Below, one piece after another: positions 34,975 through 46,596 of a DNA stretch of 64,000 nt. The DNA lies in the NCBI RefSeq assembly GCF_964204645.1, contig NC_134025.1:12839001-12903000 (forward strand), read 5' to 3'. Every line of letters begins with the position of its first letter. Position 1 is the stretch's first letter. The notes under the pieces were generated by a model. It did no database searches, was not told the origin of the DNA, and was given only the letters and a program-made list of their open reading frames with translations. Source of the stretch: Tubulanus polymorphus (lineage: Eukaryota; Nemertea; Palaeonemertea; Tubulaniformes; Tubulanidae). Both the position numbers and the translations under genes were made by a program.

Positions 34975-35718
34975 CTTCAAATATTCATCTTTCAGCGTTA
35001 AGTATATCGCTCTCGTCATTCTTTTAACGATGCTTGACACAGTACTTTTTCCAATCCGATATTGAAATGAAAAGCTGCTGAAGGATTCACCTAAAATGTA
35101 TTCAATTATATTAAACAAGGCATCTTCATTGTGAAGTACAGTCAACCCCAGATGGATACATGTCTATGATTGGTTTTCCATAAGTAATGAAGTGTAATTT
35201 GGGAAAATCGCTATTCAATTTGCGAGTAGGAACGTATAAAAACAAAATTGAGACCCCTTCGTTTCACCTTGGAAAAAAAGTGGCTCCGTTTAGGCTTACT
35301 CGTGAGTAGGCCTAAACGCTAAACGGAGTCGCCTTTTTGAAAAAGCCTACCTAGTTTTTCATGGACTTAAATCAACTCTGAGGGGTTGGAGTGGAGTTGA
35401 GAGTTTGAATTCAGAGTGCTTACCTGTAGCCAAAAACTTCAATGTAATTCCTAGCCTCATTTCCGGGCTATTGGCCTTTCGAACGATCGTATTTTTTCTC
35501 TGGATGTGAGGCCAAACTTTCTTCAGGATCTCCAGAAAGTTCTCGGGGCTCATTCTCATGTACGTTTTGTACAATTCTTCGTCCTCTACGGACAATTCCT
35601 GTACTAAATTGTGATAAACAGATTGTTTATCACGATGCAGTGACCAAGGTTTCGTCCAGTAACGTCGATTTTCCCAGCGTAATCGACGACATTCGCGTTT
35701 TTTAAGCAAAAATCGCAT
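34975..35718 (-). pseudogene. Harbinger (ALP1-like) transposase, first two exons
   Basis: Exon 1 is 35718-35424 (RRYWTKPWSLHR, LQ.L-type VQELSVEDEELYKTYMRMSP, ending LKFLATG) and exon 2 is 35090-34975 (SFSSFSFQYRIGKSTVSSIV helix-turn-helix, LTLKDEYLK), joined in phase 1 with GT-AG borders and no stops. The DDE part is absent here: repeat copy A ends at 34834 in the following intron, and the next exon of such a gene (27004-27108) lies on the other side of that copy. The start codon is the first Met of the open frame; MRFLLKKRECRRLRW fits family starts. Confidence 0.85.
35270..35342. repeat. Short fold-back repeat in the Harbinger 2 intron
   Basis: AAAAAGTGGCTCCGTTTAGG pairs with CCTAAACGCTAAACGGAGTC...CTTTTT. 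A 70-bp imperfect hairpin, perhaps a tiny MITE. Confidence 0.5.
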
Positions 35719-35724
35719 AGGTGT

Positions 35725-35813
35725 GTCCGCTCTGCGCAGTGCGATAATATTCGCTGCGAAATTCGTCGCGAATAAATTCGCTGCGAAAATCGCATAGTGT
35801 GTTCCGGCCTTTA
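35725..35813 (-). repeat. Terminal region of Harbinger 2
   Basis: On the minus strand GGCCGGAACACACTATGCGA is followed by GATTTTCGCAGCGAA-type repeats down to the transposase ATG. Ends beginning with GG..ACACACTA-GCGAT and rich in TTCGC are typical of this Harbinger branch. The word TTCGCTGCGAA(A/T) occurs twice. The partner end was not found. Confidence 0.6.
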
Positions 35814-37650
35814 GCCTGGATTGCTTGATGAAAATGAAATAAATGGTTTATCTTGGCAGGCCAAACAGTTAGTAGGCCTATGTACGATATGATTGCGTTC
35901 ATCACTTTATAAACCTCAACATTTTAATTCATTTTAATTCAGTTTACAATTCAACAGTCATAGCATATTGTCATTCATCTTTATAGACTTTGATAACAAA
36001 GTTCCTTTGAATTGAATAACAATGGGTGAATTAATCAATTAAAACCGCTTTGTGGTAGGATTATAAAAGATTATGAGTTCTTGGATTATCTATGCGACTA
36101 CCCTATACTTTATTACCTTTCTACGAGATCTTCCTACGAGATCTTCCTTGCCTACGGTCCTAGCACCTCGCTTTACAAGCTCACATTCTAACTGATTCAC
36201 AGTCCATTGTTTGTATTTGCAATAGGCAGCCATGTTTGTTATCCTCATAGTACATGCGCGCCATCCATTAAGAATTAAATGAACTTCCCCATTAGCTTTT
36301 CTTAAATAGATGTGTCTTTACTTAATAAGTACGATATTGTTTTGGCAGCATTTTCAATTGATTGGTCTTTATCTCTGGAGATGAATTGGATGATAAGTTT
36401 CAACAGGGATGCTCGTTTCTCGAGAGTTTTTTCACCAGCATCTAAGGATTGTATCTTAGGCTCGTCTAATTTGATAAAATAGTTGTAGTTGTCTCGGGAT
36501 TTCGATTAATATGTTATTGAGCCCTGAAAATTGTTTTGTCTTCGTCTCCATCACAGATGATCAGTGTATTTTATTAATTATGATAGGCCACGAGCACTGA
36601 AATCTTTTTTCAGAATTGCAAATTTTTGAACTCTAAATTCGCCCTGCCTGCACTATCGAAGCAAAAATACCTCATAAATTGGGAAAGCTTATCCAATTTT
36701 TCAGAGAACTAAAGTCTTAGATTTTGAATAAAAGGCACATAGTGGCAAAAATACTTACTTTGAAGAGCAGAAATCAGACAAAATTGATATGTTGACTTCT
36801 GGGTTCTTTTAGTGCGCTGTACTCGGATTTGTTGGAAGTTACATGAAATCGACTCTTTAGTTCCCTAGATTTGAATGTTGTATACAAGTTGAGACATGTT
36901 CAGTTCGAATCCCATAATTAATAGCTGAGCTGCCGTAGTTTTCCGGACACAGCCTTTGCGGTATCTTTAAGCATAAGCAGGTCAGTCCGGCCAATCAGCG
37001 CACGCCATCGATTTTTAGATATTGATTGTTCCAATTTCTAAAATTTGTATCGTCTACGGTCGTGCTGTAAAGCATGAAAATTACAGAGAACAGACAGCAA
37101 ACCATTTAATGATGATCCCTTTTGATCTCTATCATGTTGTACCAGAGGGGAAAGGGGTTGAGTGAAAGAACATGGACGGATTGAGAAAACACCACTGCCA
37201 TTATTGTGTATATAGTAGGGTGGGGGAAGAGGGGACACTTAGGCCTTTGACCCCTCCTGCGTTCTTCATGCATATAAAAGTAAGTATGGTATATGGTTTG
37301 AATTTACATTTGATAGGTCCTCTCTATGACCCACATATTAATTTATCGTACCCCCTTGCAAATTCCCAGAAAATAGCAAAGGATGTCAGATGTCCCATCC
37401 TTGCCCCACTGGTGCTAAAACTTGAAATAACAGGTATTAATTGCTATAAACTACTCTCATTATATTATAAATGCTGTTATAAAACTTATAAACTTAAAAA
37501 CACCTAAAATCATTGTGTACAATCTTACCCCATGGGTGGGGCTAGATGAGAAATTTGATACGCATGCAAGTTTGTGATAAACGAAACTATAACTAAAACA
37601 CTAACTAACTAATGAGTGCATTAACAAAGTACTTCTCAATAGTTCTAATT
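35814..37650. other. No gene seen
   Basis: Moderately AT-rich. The short frames at 37038-37238 and 37172-37507 overlap on opposite strands and show no domain. I see no paired repeats. Confidence 0.45.
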
Positions 37651-37795
37651 ACCAGAACAGTCCATGCATTCGAAATCAGTAGCTCCACACCCATAGACAC
37701 CGGTGCATGTTTCGTGAAACCAACAGTAGTGACCTGACATTGGATCCACTCCTCGCCCTCATCATCATCATAATACTATCCGACCATGGAAATGT
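37650..37795 (-). pseudogene. PHD-like zinc finger remnant
   Basis: On the minus strand, after an Asp/Glu run, EEWIQCQV is followed with one frameshift by YCWFHETCTGVYGCGATD and FECMDCSG before a stop. The Cys/His spacing is that of a PHD-like finger, as found at the C-terminus of some pogo- or jerky-like transposases. No transposase core is present next to it. Confidence 0.4.
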
Positions 37796-38342
37796 TTACT
37801 GTGATTACTGTTTCTGCACCGATGATGAATTTTTAGTTTCCCTTATTAAGTCGCTTCACTTGTTAAAACATTTTTCGTCCACCACAGAACTGCTTCTAGT
37901 GTGGCTTTCAGGTTTCTTGAGGTCAGCATGCTTATGCTTTTCTTTGATATTGGTATTTTAAAATCATCATCATCAGAAATTTTGATTATCTTAGTACCTG
38001 TCCAGCTGTCAACCTGTTCAGTTTAGATGCAAGACCATTTTCTCTTTTTTATCACCGAAGAATAAGTTGAATGAATGACTCAACCGAAATGCTTGTCCCA
38101 ATTATCCAGTGAATAAGAACTTTGGTATAAAATTGCCCAATATTCTGGGCTGCAAGACATCCTATGAGAACTGCAAACCACAGACAGAACCATATGTTTG
38201 AATAGTATCAAAAGGTGCATAAGAACTACCACAAATCGGCGGCTTGTGTTACAAGTATGATGTTATGCATCATGGCAACAAAGAAGACTGGACAATGATA
38301 ATTTCAAATTTGAACACATCTCGTTGGTATTCACCACTAATG

Positions 38343-38633
38343 CTATTGGACAAGACCAGCCCAATAAAAGAGCTTGTTGTTTACCTTATCATAAACCGCA
38401 AGGGCCCAATGATTTGCATTGTGAGCATGTAAAACAGACATATTATCAATGCAGCCAACATGTAGGAAAATGATCATTCTATCACATTGTTCAATAGTAC
38501 CAAAACTTTTTAAAAGACAACCAGATATTGACAGGGAAAATATCTGATTCATAACATCAGCAAACACATTGGGAGAGGTATGATTGATTAAAATGGCAAC
38601 TCTTTCTGATGGAAAATGTATTAATGACAACAT
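38343..38633 (-). pseudogene. Possible Ulp1-like (C48) cysteine protease fragment
   Basis: A 96-codon open frame. Near the end ANHWALAVYDKVNNKLFYW matches the His-Trp stretch of Ulp1/SENP-type proteases, which are often carried by TEs. No catalytic Asp or Cys region can be seen beyond it, and the first 60 codons are not recognised. Low certainty. Confidence 0.3.
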
Positions 38634-38699
38634 TTCTTGTCAGTCTGTTCTTTTCATCAAAACATTTTCTATCAGAAAGTGTTTTGTTTCATAAAGGGA

Positions 38700-39480
38700 A
38701 AAAAGCGTGTCTTCATTGAAGTTTCAACTAATTTCTGCGGGTGCTGCTGCCTCCCTCCCCAATGTAGGCTTTATACACCAACCCCGTGTTTCTACAGATC
38801 GAGAAAAAATTTCTTCGGCTGCATTAGTCTCCATCACAGAGGACGAACCACTGTGGTTGATTGGACAGCAAGGCTTGTGTATTTGCTCGAAGTCTATGAA
38901 CTCTGGAATTTCTTGTCGTTTCTTCCATACCTCACACTTTTTACAATATCTACTTTTCATAATGAAGTCAAAGCATCTATCGACTGTCGACATCCTGCGC
39001 GATGGCTGTGGAATACACCATGCATTGACAAATGGCCCCGCTGATGCTAGGTACCATCAAATGAGCTGCCGGTTTCAACTAGTGTATCAGTATTTTCTTT
39101 GAGATCATGCACAGCATTTTGTATTGGCTGTTCATTGTTAAAATGTTCACCAAGCATAAAGACATGTCAATTGCTACGGTTTTTTGAAAGTGATCCGGGA
39201 AAATTCATGATGAATGACATTTTCTGCATAGCTACATCACCGAATCTCTGAGCTAAACGGGTTACCATAAATGTACTCTTGTTCTTATTCACAATAGCTG
39301 AGTCAGAAATCCTCCTGGAGGGATCCTGGGTTTCTTCAAAGTCAACGTTTTGGCATGCCATTTTGAAGTTAAGTGCAAAACCAAATCAACGCCATGGTTC
39401 ATAAACAACGTCAAGTGATGATCCACAATCAGAGCACTTGCAGTACTTCGTGAAAATCTCTCGTAATATTACCTTCAAGC
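38700..39480 (-). pseudogene. Second Mutator-like transposase, fragment
   Basis: On the minus strand a Cys pair segment (KYCKCSDCGSSLDVVYEPW, 39400-39460) precedes MACQNVDFEETQDPSRR...VNKNKSTFMVTRLAQ (39361-39167). After frameshifts, TGSSFDGT (39060-39100) has the expected first Asp. The block 38993-38724 follows with FIMKSRYCKKCEVW, a Cys-rich INHSGSSSVMETNAA and RSVETRGWC. This order is that of the Mutator-like transposase domain. At least two shifts separate the blocks, and the 3' end is lost. Confidence 0.65.
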
Positions 39481-40044
39481 GGATGGGCTTCGTTCTTACT
39501 CCTAATGGCAACCTGTAAACCGATGGATCTAGTTTTCAATTTGAAGTACTAATGACACTAGCTGTTGGTGTTTTTGTCTTCCGTGCTGGGGTTGTGTATG
39601 TTCGTTTCCCCTAAAGCATCTAGAAATTTGATCTTCTGCTCAAAGTCGTCCTGGGAACGAAATTGGGTTTCATTTTGAGTTTAGAAATGGGAATTGAAGA
39701 CAGATGAAAATTGATTGTGCATTGAATTTACAGAATTTTTGTTTGAATAGCAGTACGCAATTAGAAATTTTTGGTTTGCCCTTCAATGATAATTGCACAT
39801 TTAGCACAGGTGTCACAGACTTTTACATGATCTTCAGGTATTGCATGTTTTTGCATTATATGAAAGCAACATTCTCCAACATGGGGATATTACTAAAATG
39901 TCAAAGGAATATTGCACTTCTTCCTGATAGCAAGATTGTATACGTTATTATTATCAGTAGATAACTTCTAATATTCTGTCTACCTTATATGGCACATAAA
40001 TATTGGTTCTGGTAACTACTGTGCAATTATTGTCGACAAACTTT
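39481..40044. other. No gene seen
   Basis: Short frames only, no recognisable domain. Confidence 0.4.
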
Positions 40045-40356
40045 TTACTTCTGTACAGATAATCGTGAAACTTGTCGCAAATTGTCAAGTACAAGGCGAG
40101 ATACTTGGGATCGCAGTTTCACACTGATCGTACCATTTCTCATCAGATGGGATGTAGCCACAGTTCGATTGATCTTGATTCTGCCCTGTAGACTCTTCAT
40201 TGTGTACCCCTTTAACAATGTCAACAAAGGAGCAGTAATAGAAGCATATTCCTTAATTAATCTCTGATAATGCCCAGTGAACCCTAACCAGCTTTTCAAC
40301 TCTTTTTGGTAAGTTGGGCTTGGCCATGTTTTCACTGCTTCTATTTTTCGGGGCAT
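40045..40356 (-). pseudogene. Gypsy-type pol fragment (end of reverse transcriptase)
   Basis: MPRKIEAVKTWPSPTYQKEL, then SWLGFTGHYQRLIKEYASIT and APLLTLLKG, is the standard junction between RT thumb and RNase H in Ty3/Gypsy polyproteins. The following codons do not look like RNase H, so only about 55 residues are recognisable. Flanked by unrelated TE scraps. Confidence 0.8.
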
Positions 40357-40539
40357 GTTTAGTCTGGGTCGTCATTGCTGGCATAGATTATGTCGAGGTT
40401 ATCATCATCGTCGTTCTAAGCATCATCAGTTTCACTATCAAATTCATATCCATTACTACCCAATGGATGCATTAACTTTTTATCCAAAGCATGGCCAGGG
40501 CACAAAACCGACTGCCAGATGGTGATTAATAGTGGATTC

Positions 40540-40800
40540 TTGGATGTATTAAAAAGATATGAAGATGTTATGGCTGATCAGGGGGTTTTACATCCAAGAT
40601 TTGTTAATGACTAAATTCAGCAACTTACATATTCCTCCTAGTACGAAAGGCCAAAACCAAATGACTGAGGGCCAGGTTAACTTGACAGAGCAGATAGCTA
40701 AGGTAAGGATATATGTTGAGCAAGCGATATGCTGCATGAAACATTTCAAAAATATTGAAAACTGAATACCCGCTGAATCTGTTGCCAGAAATTGATGATA
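40540..40800 (+). pseudogene. ISL2EU-type transposase C-terminal fragment
   Basis: On the plus strand VMADQGFYIQDLLM (acidic catalytic residue) is followed by KVRIYVEQAICCMKHFKNI. The last helix nearly repeats that of the nested ISL2EU transposase at 14.9 kb (NIRIYVEQAIGRMKNF), so a second, older element of this group contributed here. A stop and frameshift follow near 40765. Confidence 0.75.
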
Positions 40801-40989
40801 TACTACATACATGTGCAGCCCACCTCCACCCACCACTTTGCAAAAAGATACCTAAATAATATAATTATTAGCTATTATTTATATGTCTGTTGCAAGGTTC
40901 AGTGGTGCAGTGCAGTGCAAGTACAGTCTAATCCATTTAAGTTTATTAGGTTGTATATGGACTGGATTAATAGTATCAAGAATATATAA

Positions 40990-41720
40990 ACTAGTTTATA
41001 TATTTTTGATATGTATTTATATGTGACTTGTCTATTTTCACTTCATCATTGTCGACTGGTACATTTAGGTAGCTTGTGCATGGCTGAGGAGAAGGGGATA
41101 CATAAAACTTAGCAGAGGTATTTACCTTTTTCTTTGGAGATGAAAATTTTCTTTTATTTCCAACAGAGATTTTAGCACCATCTAAATTACTGCCACCATT
41201 ACGAGACCTTTCGCTTACCTTATTAGTCTTAATAGATGTTACCTGTATCTCAGAACTCATTGGTTGACCATGCACAAAAGATGAAGGTGACTGGATATCA
41301 GGCAGTGATACATTATTAAAATCAGGAATAGAACAAGAGTTCTATTGACTATCAACTTGAGAGGAGACACATAAGGTGTCTCTATCATCACTTCTCTAAT
41401 TACTTCATGCATTTTGCGTGAGACTTGGAAATACAAATCTATCATAGAATCTAACGAATAATGAACATGTTTTCTCCCAAAATGCTATATTATATGGAAT
41501 GCATTCTAGGTGATAACCTGATTTTGTGTATACAAAGAAATCACAGAATTTTCTCCCTGTTATGCCCATTTTTCCTTGTACCTGTGTAAAATGTTTATGT
41601 GTTTGAGACAGCAACAGTCCATCTGCATTTCTGATGATAAGAACAGCTGGAGAAAGTTGAGGGGGTTGACCCAGAAATACGGAAAGGACACTTAAAAAAA
41701 TACAACTATATAAGGTCACA
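40990..41720 (-). pseudogene. YqaJ-like nuclease C-terminal fragment
   Basis: The frame at 41719-41405 contains SQTHKHFTQVQGKMGITGRK followed by FCDFFVYTKSGYH, with the Q-x-Q pattern and final beta strand of YqaJ-type exonucleases and a C-terminal helix (FWEKTCSLFVRFYD). The frame 41275-40991 (lysine- and serine-rich tail) may be its continuation. The metal-binding half is missing. Confidence 0.6.
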
Positions 41721-41914
41721 TCTGATATTTTTAACGATGCAGTTAAGAAGTCACCGATGCATTGAACCCATGATTACAAAGATTTAAAGTGAATAGAAAA
41801 GAACAAAACTAACATAGAGAGCAAGGAAACAATGGATGAAAAAATGAAGACATGCAAAAAATCAATATTGTTCATAGTAAAATGATTGAAAGTTAAATGA
41901 CTGAAAGTTTAGTA

Positions 41915-43260
41915 ATCAGGTTTTGGTGTTTGGCTAAGCGGCATTCAAAGGGTAGCTTGAGAAACACGTCATCATAGTGTTGAACATTGAGTGCTCGCAA
42001 AAGCAGATGCCGATCAATCTTCATGGTTTATTCATTATCGAGTAATACAGAAAGTTGTTCGTCATTGATGCCAATGCCAACGATTGTAGAAACTAAAGGT
42101 TGTTCAGCGGTAACTTAAAAGAGAAATTATATATGAAAGAAGTTGAACAATTGATATAAAATATGTAAATCTGGATGTTTAATGTTTAAACAACTTACTT
42201 CGAATTCATCGGGTCGATTAACATTCAAAATGTTAGCCCCCTCGAACGAATCGTACATAACAGTCACGTCTTTCAATAAAACAGTGTCGCCGGTGTTTAC
42301 AGTGCATTCAGCCATAGAGTTCCACAACTTTACTTTCAGAGGTTCGCCTGATGTGTCTTGGATAGTGAGCTTCCTCAACTTGCCGCCTTTATTATACATA
42401 TTACCCTTAACAGTCAGCAAAAATATAATGGGGATATCAAGGTAAAGTCTATAATAATCACATTTGAAGCACCCCCTTTGAAATATCTGTGATCTGGGCC
42501 AGATCTTCAAGTTTGTATTAAAGGGCATATGGCCTCTAAATTGTAAATTTCACGATTAATAAACCAAATGATATGTTTGTATAAAAATAACAACCTGACG
42601 CCTGACCGATAAAAAAAGATTATTGAATAGGCGTTAATAAGTCAGTTATTTAATCTTTGCTTGGTTCACGTAGTTCACCTACAACCTGCAATCAGTGCTA
42701 TTCATGACATTATCTCTGTGAATAAACACAACCATATTTATCATAGCACGACAGCTACAGTATACAATCTCCCAACCGGATAAAATGCCATTTGTGAAAT
42801 GACTGGAAACAGTGAGCATTCAGCAGAGATGACGTCAGAAACACACACCTGCTTACATAAACAATAACAGTGAGCACGTGCAAAAATAGCTGGTTTAAAA
42901 GTCTTATAAATCAGTAAAGGCAGAACTAAAATTCAAAGCACTAGCATATCCATTATTTGTGAATATACACATTTTACAATAACTTGTACACGATATTTTA
43001 TTTATTGGGCATGTGACCATTCAGAAAGAAGGTATATTGAAGAAAACACAATATCCAGGGAATAAAAAACGTATGGAGAAAGGGCAAAAAACATATATAA
43101 GAAGTGAAACTTACAGAGGAAACAATGCCCGAAAACGAGACCTTGCGTTTACTTGGACTGGAAAGGATCTCCTTTGGTGGAAGAATAGGGTTGACAGGAG
43201 CTGCCAACAAGTCAAGACGTCCTGACTGACTATCAAGATCAATTTCAGTCTCACTGAAAT
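41915..43260 (-). pseudogene. RPA-like OB-fold protein fragment
   Basis: Minus strand: DNDEDFSETEIDLDSQSGR and LPPKEILSSPSKRKVSFSGIVSS (about 43260-43112) end at a donor (CTCT|GTAAGT). A later block, 42428-42190, reads GKLRKLTIQDTSGEPLKVKLW and NTGDTVLLKDVTVMY, the beta-barrel pattern of a replication protein A OB fold. A third block (about 42115-41915; KIDRHLLLRALNVQHYDD) may belong to it but has a stop. Some Helitrons carry RPA-like genes, and a Helitron starts right upstream, but a link is unproven. Confidence 0.55.
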
Positions 43261-44525
43261 CTTCGTCATTATCTATACATTATAGATCCTCATCCTGATA
43301 TAAATTCAAATCAGTCATTGAGCTTGTTAAGTCTTTTTGGATACGTGATGTTAAGTTGTGAAGCGTAATCGGCAAGACACCAGTTTTCAAGAGCTTTTCC
43401 TCGTTTACTGTATCTCTCTATGACATTACCACAGCTGATATCTGATGATGTAGGATCTAGTTTTTCAAGATCTTCGATAGATTTTAACAAATATGTTCGT
43501 TCATCAGCTGGAGAAGTATTAATGAAAACGACAGCACGGGTAGATTTTGTTAAGGGTAACCCAAGGGTTAAATATGCAGCCTCCTGAGCACAAATTTCAA
43601 CACTATTTCAGAATTTGTAACCAATATGCCTTACTTTATTACGGATATCCATATTTCCCTCTTTAGCTTCTTTACAACCTCTTTAGCTTCCTTACAAGCT
43701 CTTTCCATTAGAGGACTTGTACCTTTCTGGGATTTATTAATGTATGAGACAATATTCATTGCAGTTGCATATGGGTCTAACACAAACTGCAAGTCAAGAT
43801 TAGCTTGCCAAGCAGATACGTAGAATTTTTTTGAAGTATGGATTTCCTCTTATATCACATGGATCTCTCTGAAGAAAAACTTTTGCCGTTTTCAATTTAC
43901 AAGAAATAACCTTAAGGTATGTTTCATTATCAAGGCCAAGTTTAGATAAAAATTCTGAAAATGAGATGTTCATTCCATCCTTATCTTCATTAAGAAGGTT
44001 GGAACCTTTCTGATGCAGTTCATCAAATCTAGCCTTTTCTTCTTGATCCTCAATATCAAATGGTTCTAGAATTGTAGTGTGTGACATAGGAGCCAATGGG
44101 AAACCAAATCGGCAAACAGGTTCATTGTACTTTTTACATGTTTTTGAGTGTTTATGCTTTTGTAGATTCACAAATTGTTCATTGGAGTCAGAAACATTAC
44201 TACTGCATGAGACAAATTGATCTAGCCATTCAGTAATTTCTTCATTTGATTGTTCTCCGAATTTAGGTGAGTCCTTAATCCATACTATCATGTGAATATG
44301 AGCTGACCCTCGCTGTTGCATTTCCACTCTATGAAACATATCCTGAATCTCTCCGATTGGATTGTGAGGACTTTTGAGGACATTTTCTATAAACGTGTGA
44401 ACTCTATGGTCGAAGAATCTAGCACAAGTAATAGGGTCAGATTTGATAAGTCGAAAACGTTGTTGCCAGTCCATAGCTTCAATATCATCATCAGAATAAT
44501 CAGTTTTATCAATTAATTTGCCAAG

Positions 44526-46596
44526 TGTGGCGAAAATTGTCTATATCTGGGGTGGGTTTGACCCCAAAATGTCGGTCTTTTGGTGAAATTATATTATGTA
44601 TTTCGGATTGGCCTTAAGCCGTTCTTTTCTCTTTGTTTCTTTTTAGATGTACGTATTCCGGGACGGGGCTGAGTGTTCTGCGGCGATGTTTCGGGATCTT
44701 TTCGGCTCAATTTCAATCTGACAGATTTTTGGCAGTTCTGTCAGATTCCAATTTTGCGACCTGGGCAGGCCCCCGCGGTGTTGGCCACGCCACATCGCGG
44801 TGATATTAGCGATTTTTTTGGCGCCTGTCCAGGCCATTCTTTTATTCTCCACCTACCTATTAGTGTGTGTTCACCTTTTTATATTTGAGACCCAACTTCT
44901 TTGATTTTGGGCCGTTTTGGTTCCGTCTCGTCGCCGGAGAATTCTCCGTGCTCGTGTTTACGCTCGTTTTTACTTACATGGGCTGCCGATAAACTCGTCA
45001 CTTGCAATCCTGTAAATATTGTAAATTCTCCGTCAATTCATCGTCTGTTTAAATTCAATCCTTTGACGATGCCGACTTAACGCTCTCGTCGCTGTAATTA
45101 GTAATAGTAATAGTAATAATAATAGTATGGTATATCTTCTGTGCTATTTCCGTAATTTTACTCCGAGATGTCGTTTCTGCTGACCATGAAAATCGCCTGT
45201 ATTCAGTAACTCCTTTTTCGAACGAACACGCGGTCGTTTCTCCTCCTTGACGTCGCCTCTGAATTTCGACTCTTCGAGTTCGCATCAACGACATTTTGAA
45301 TTTGGCGCGCTGTCGTTGATTAACGACAACCCTCGTCGTTAACTATTTGACGCTCCGTCGTATAATTCTTATCGTTGATTAACGACAACGCTCGTCGTTA
45401 ACTATTTGACGCTCCGTCGTATAATTCATATCGTTGATTAACGACAACGCTCGTCGTTAACTATTTGACGCTCCGTCGTACAATTCTTATCGTTGATTAA
45501 CGACAACGCTCGTCGTTAACTATTTGACGCTCCGTCGTATAATTCTTATCGTTGATTGAAGACAACGCTCGTCGTTAACTATTTGACGCTCCGTCGTATA
45601 ATTCTTATCGTTGATTAACGACCACGCTCGTCGTTAACTATTTATCGCTCCGTCGTTAACATCTTAATCGTTGATTAGCTTCAACGCTCGTTTACTGAGA
45701 CCTAAGTTATATTAGATACACGCCGGAGTCCGCCGCGCCACAGCTTCTATTTGACGTTCGGTCGTCTCCTTTGTATGCTACCGTACATTGACTGTACCAA
45801 GGCTTTGCAAGCCATGAAGGGCACATTCTTTTTATATATCGAAATGTAAATAATCAAGGTGTTTTGCGTGTGGACATGATGTCCCCTTGGCATCAAGAAC
45901 GATGAACTTTGTATTATAAGAAAATATATATATTTAATAATTCGTACTACATTCCAATCAAACTTCGAATCTTGCGTTTATTTGATTCGCCGGCACTGGA
46001 AGGAAGGACGAGGATTTCTGTTGTTTTCCTGCTGCATCGAACCCATTTAGTTCTACGTGAGGATCGTTCCCCTATTGACCGTCGCTACGGACAACACTTA
46101 TGCATACGACTAGTTTGACAGATCTGGCATGAGTCGCAATTACCTCCTGAGATGACGGGGGACAGCTATGTGCGAGAGGGCACTTGGAATGGGGGTAGCC
46201 ATATCCGCCGAGTAATCAACACTGCGAGTTTCGTCCGAGGAAAGCCCCTAAAGCGGATTACTCTGAGGAGAGCGGGTTGGGGGGTCTGTATTGGCCACAC
46301 AGATTAAGGTTACGTGGAGTAGGGAGGCGACTGTTTGGAGGAGAGCGTACTGCTTAAGCGCCCTTTTTAGCGACATTTTTCAATAGAGGAACAGATTCTA
46401 CATATTTTATACCATTTACTTTCCTGGGGAAGACAAGAGTCTCCTTGCCGTATTCACTACCCGAGTGCGGTCGACCCAGGCGGACCCGTGTAGCGAGCGC
46501 CCCGGCACAGCAGAGGGACTAAGACTACGCTACCTATGGACAACAGCAGTCACTACCTGAATTACTATTTTATATGTTTACACTACAACCGCTACA
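44526..46596. mobile_element. Solo LTR, 2071 bp, inside the Helentron gene
   Basis: The insert begins TGTGGCG and ends CGCTACA, with CAAG on both sides (44522-44525, 46597-46600). The Helentron coding sequence continues from one side to the other (SAAETKWVDLL | KLIDKTDYSDDD). No gag or pol frame is inside, so it is best read as a solo LTR of a long-LTR retroelement; orientation cannot be fixed. A TATA-like TTTTTATATATCG lies at about 45828-45840. Confidence 0.8.
45314..45720. repeat. 59-bp tandem repeat, seven units, in the solo LTR
   Basis: Units start at 45314, 45373, 45432, 45491, 45550, 45609 and 45668 with the word CGTTGATTAACGACAACG; the last one is degenerate. Each unit holds inverted GTTAACGA / TCGTTAAC words. 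Units are near identical and directly abut, so this is a minisatellite. Confidence 0.92.

Noticed and set aside
40045-40356. Gypsy pol fragment as part of the ISL2EU remnant beside it
   Set aside because: Opposite strands and unrelated protein families; coincidental neighbours.
45314-45720. Regular repeats resembling a CRISPR array
   Set aside because: The 59-bp units abut without unique spacers and lie in a eukaryotic LTR; it is a minisatellite.
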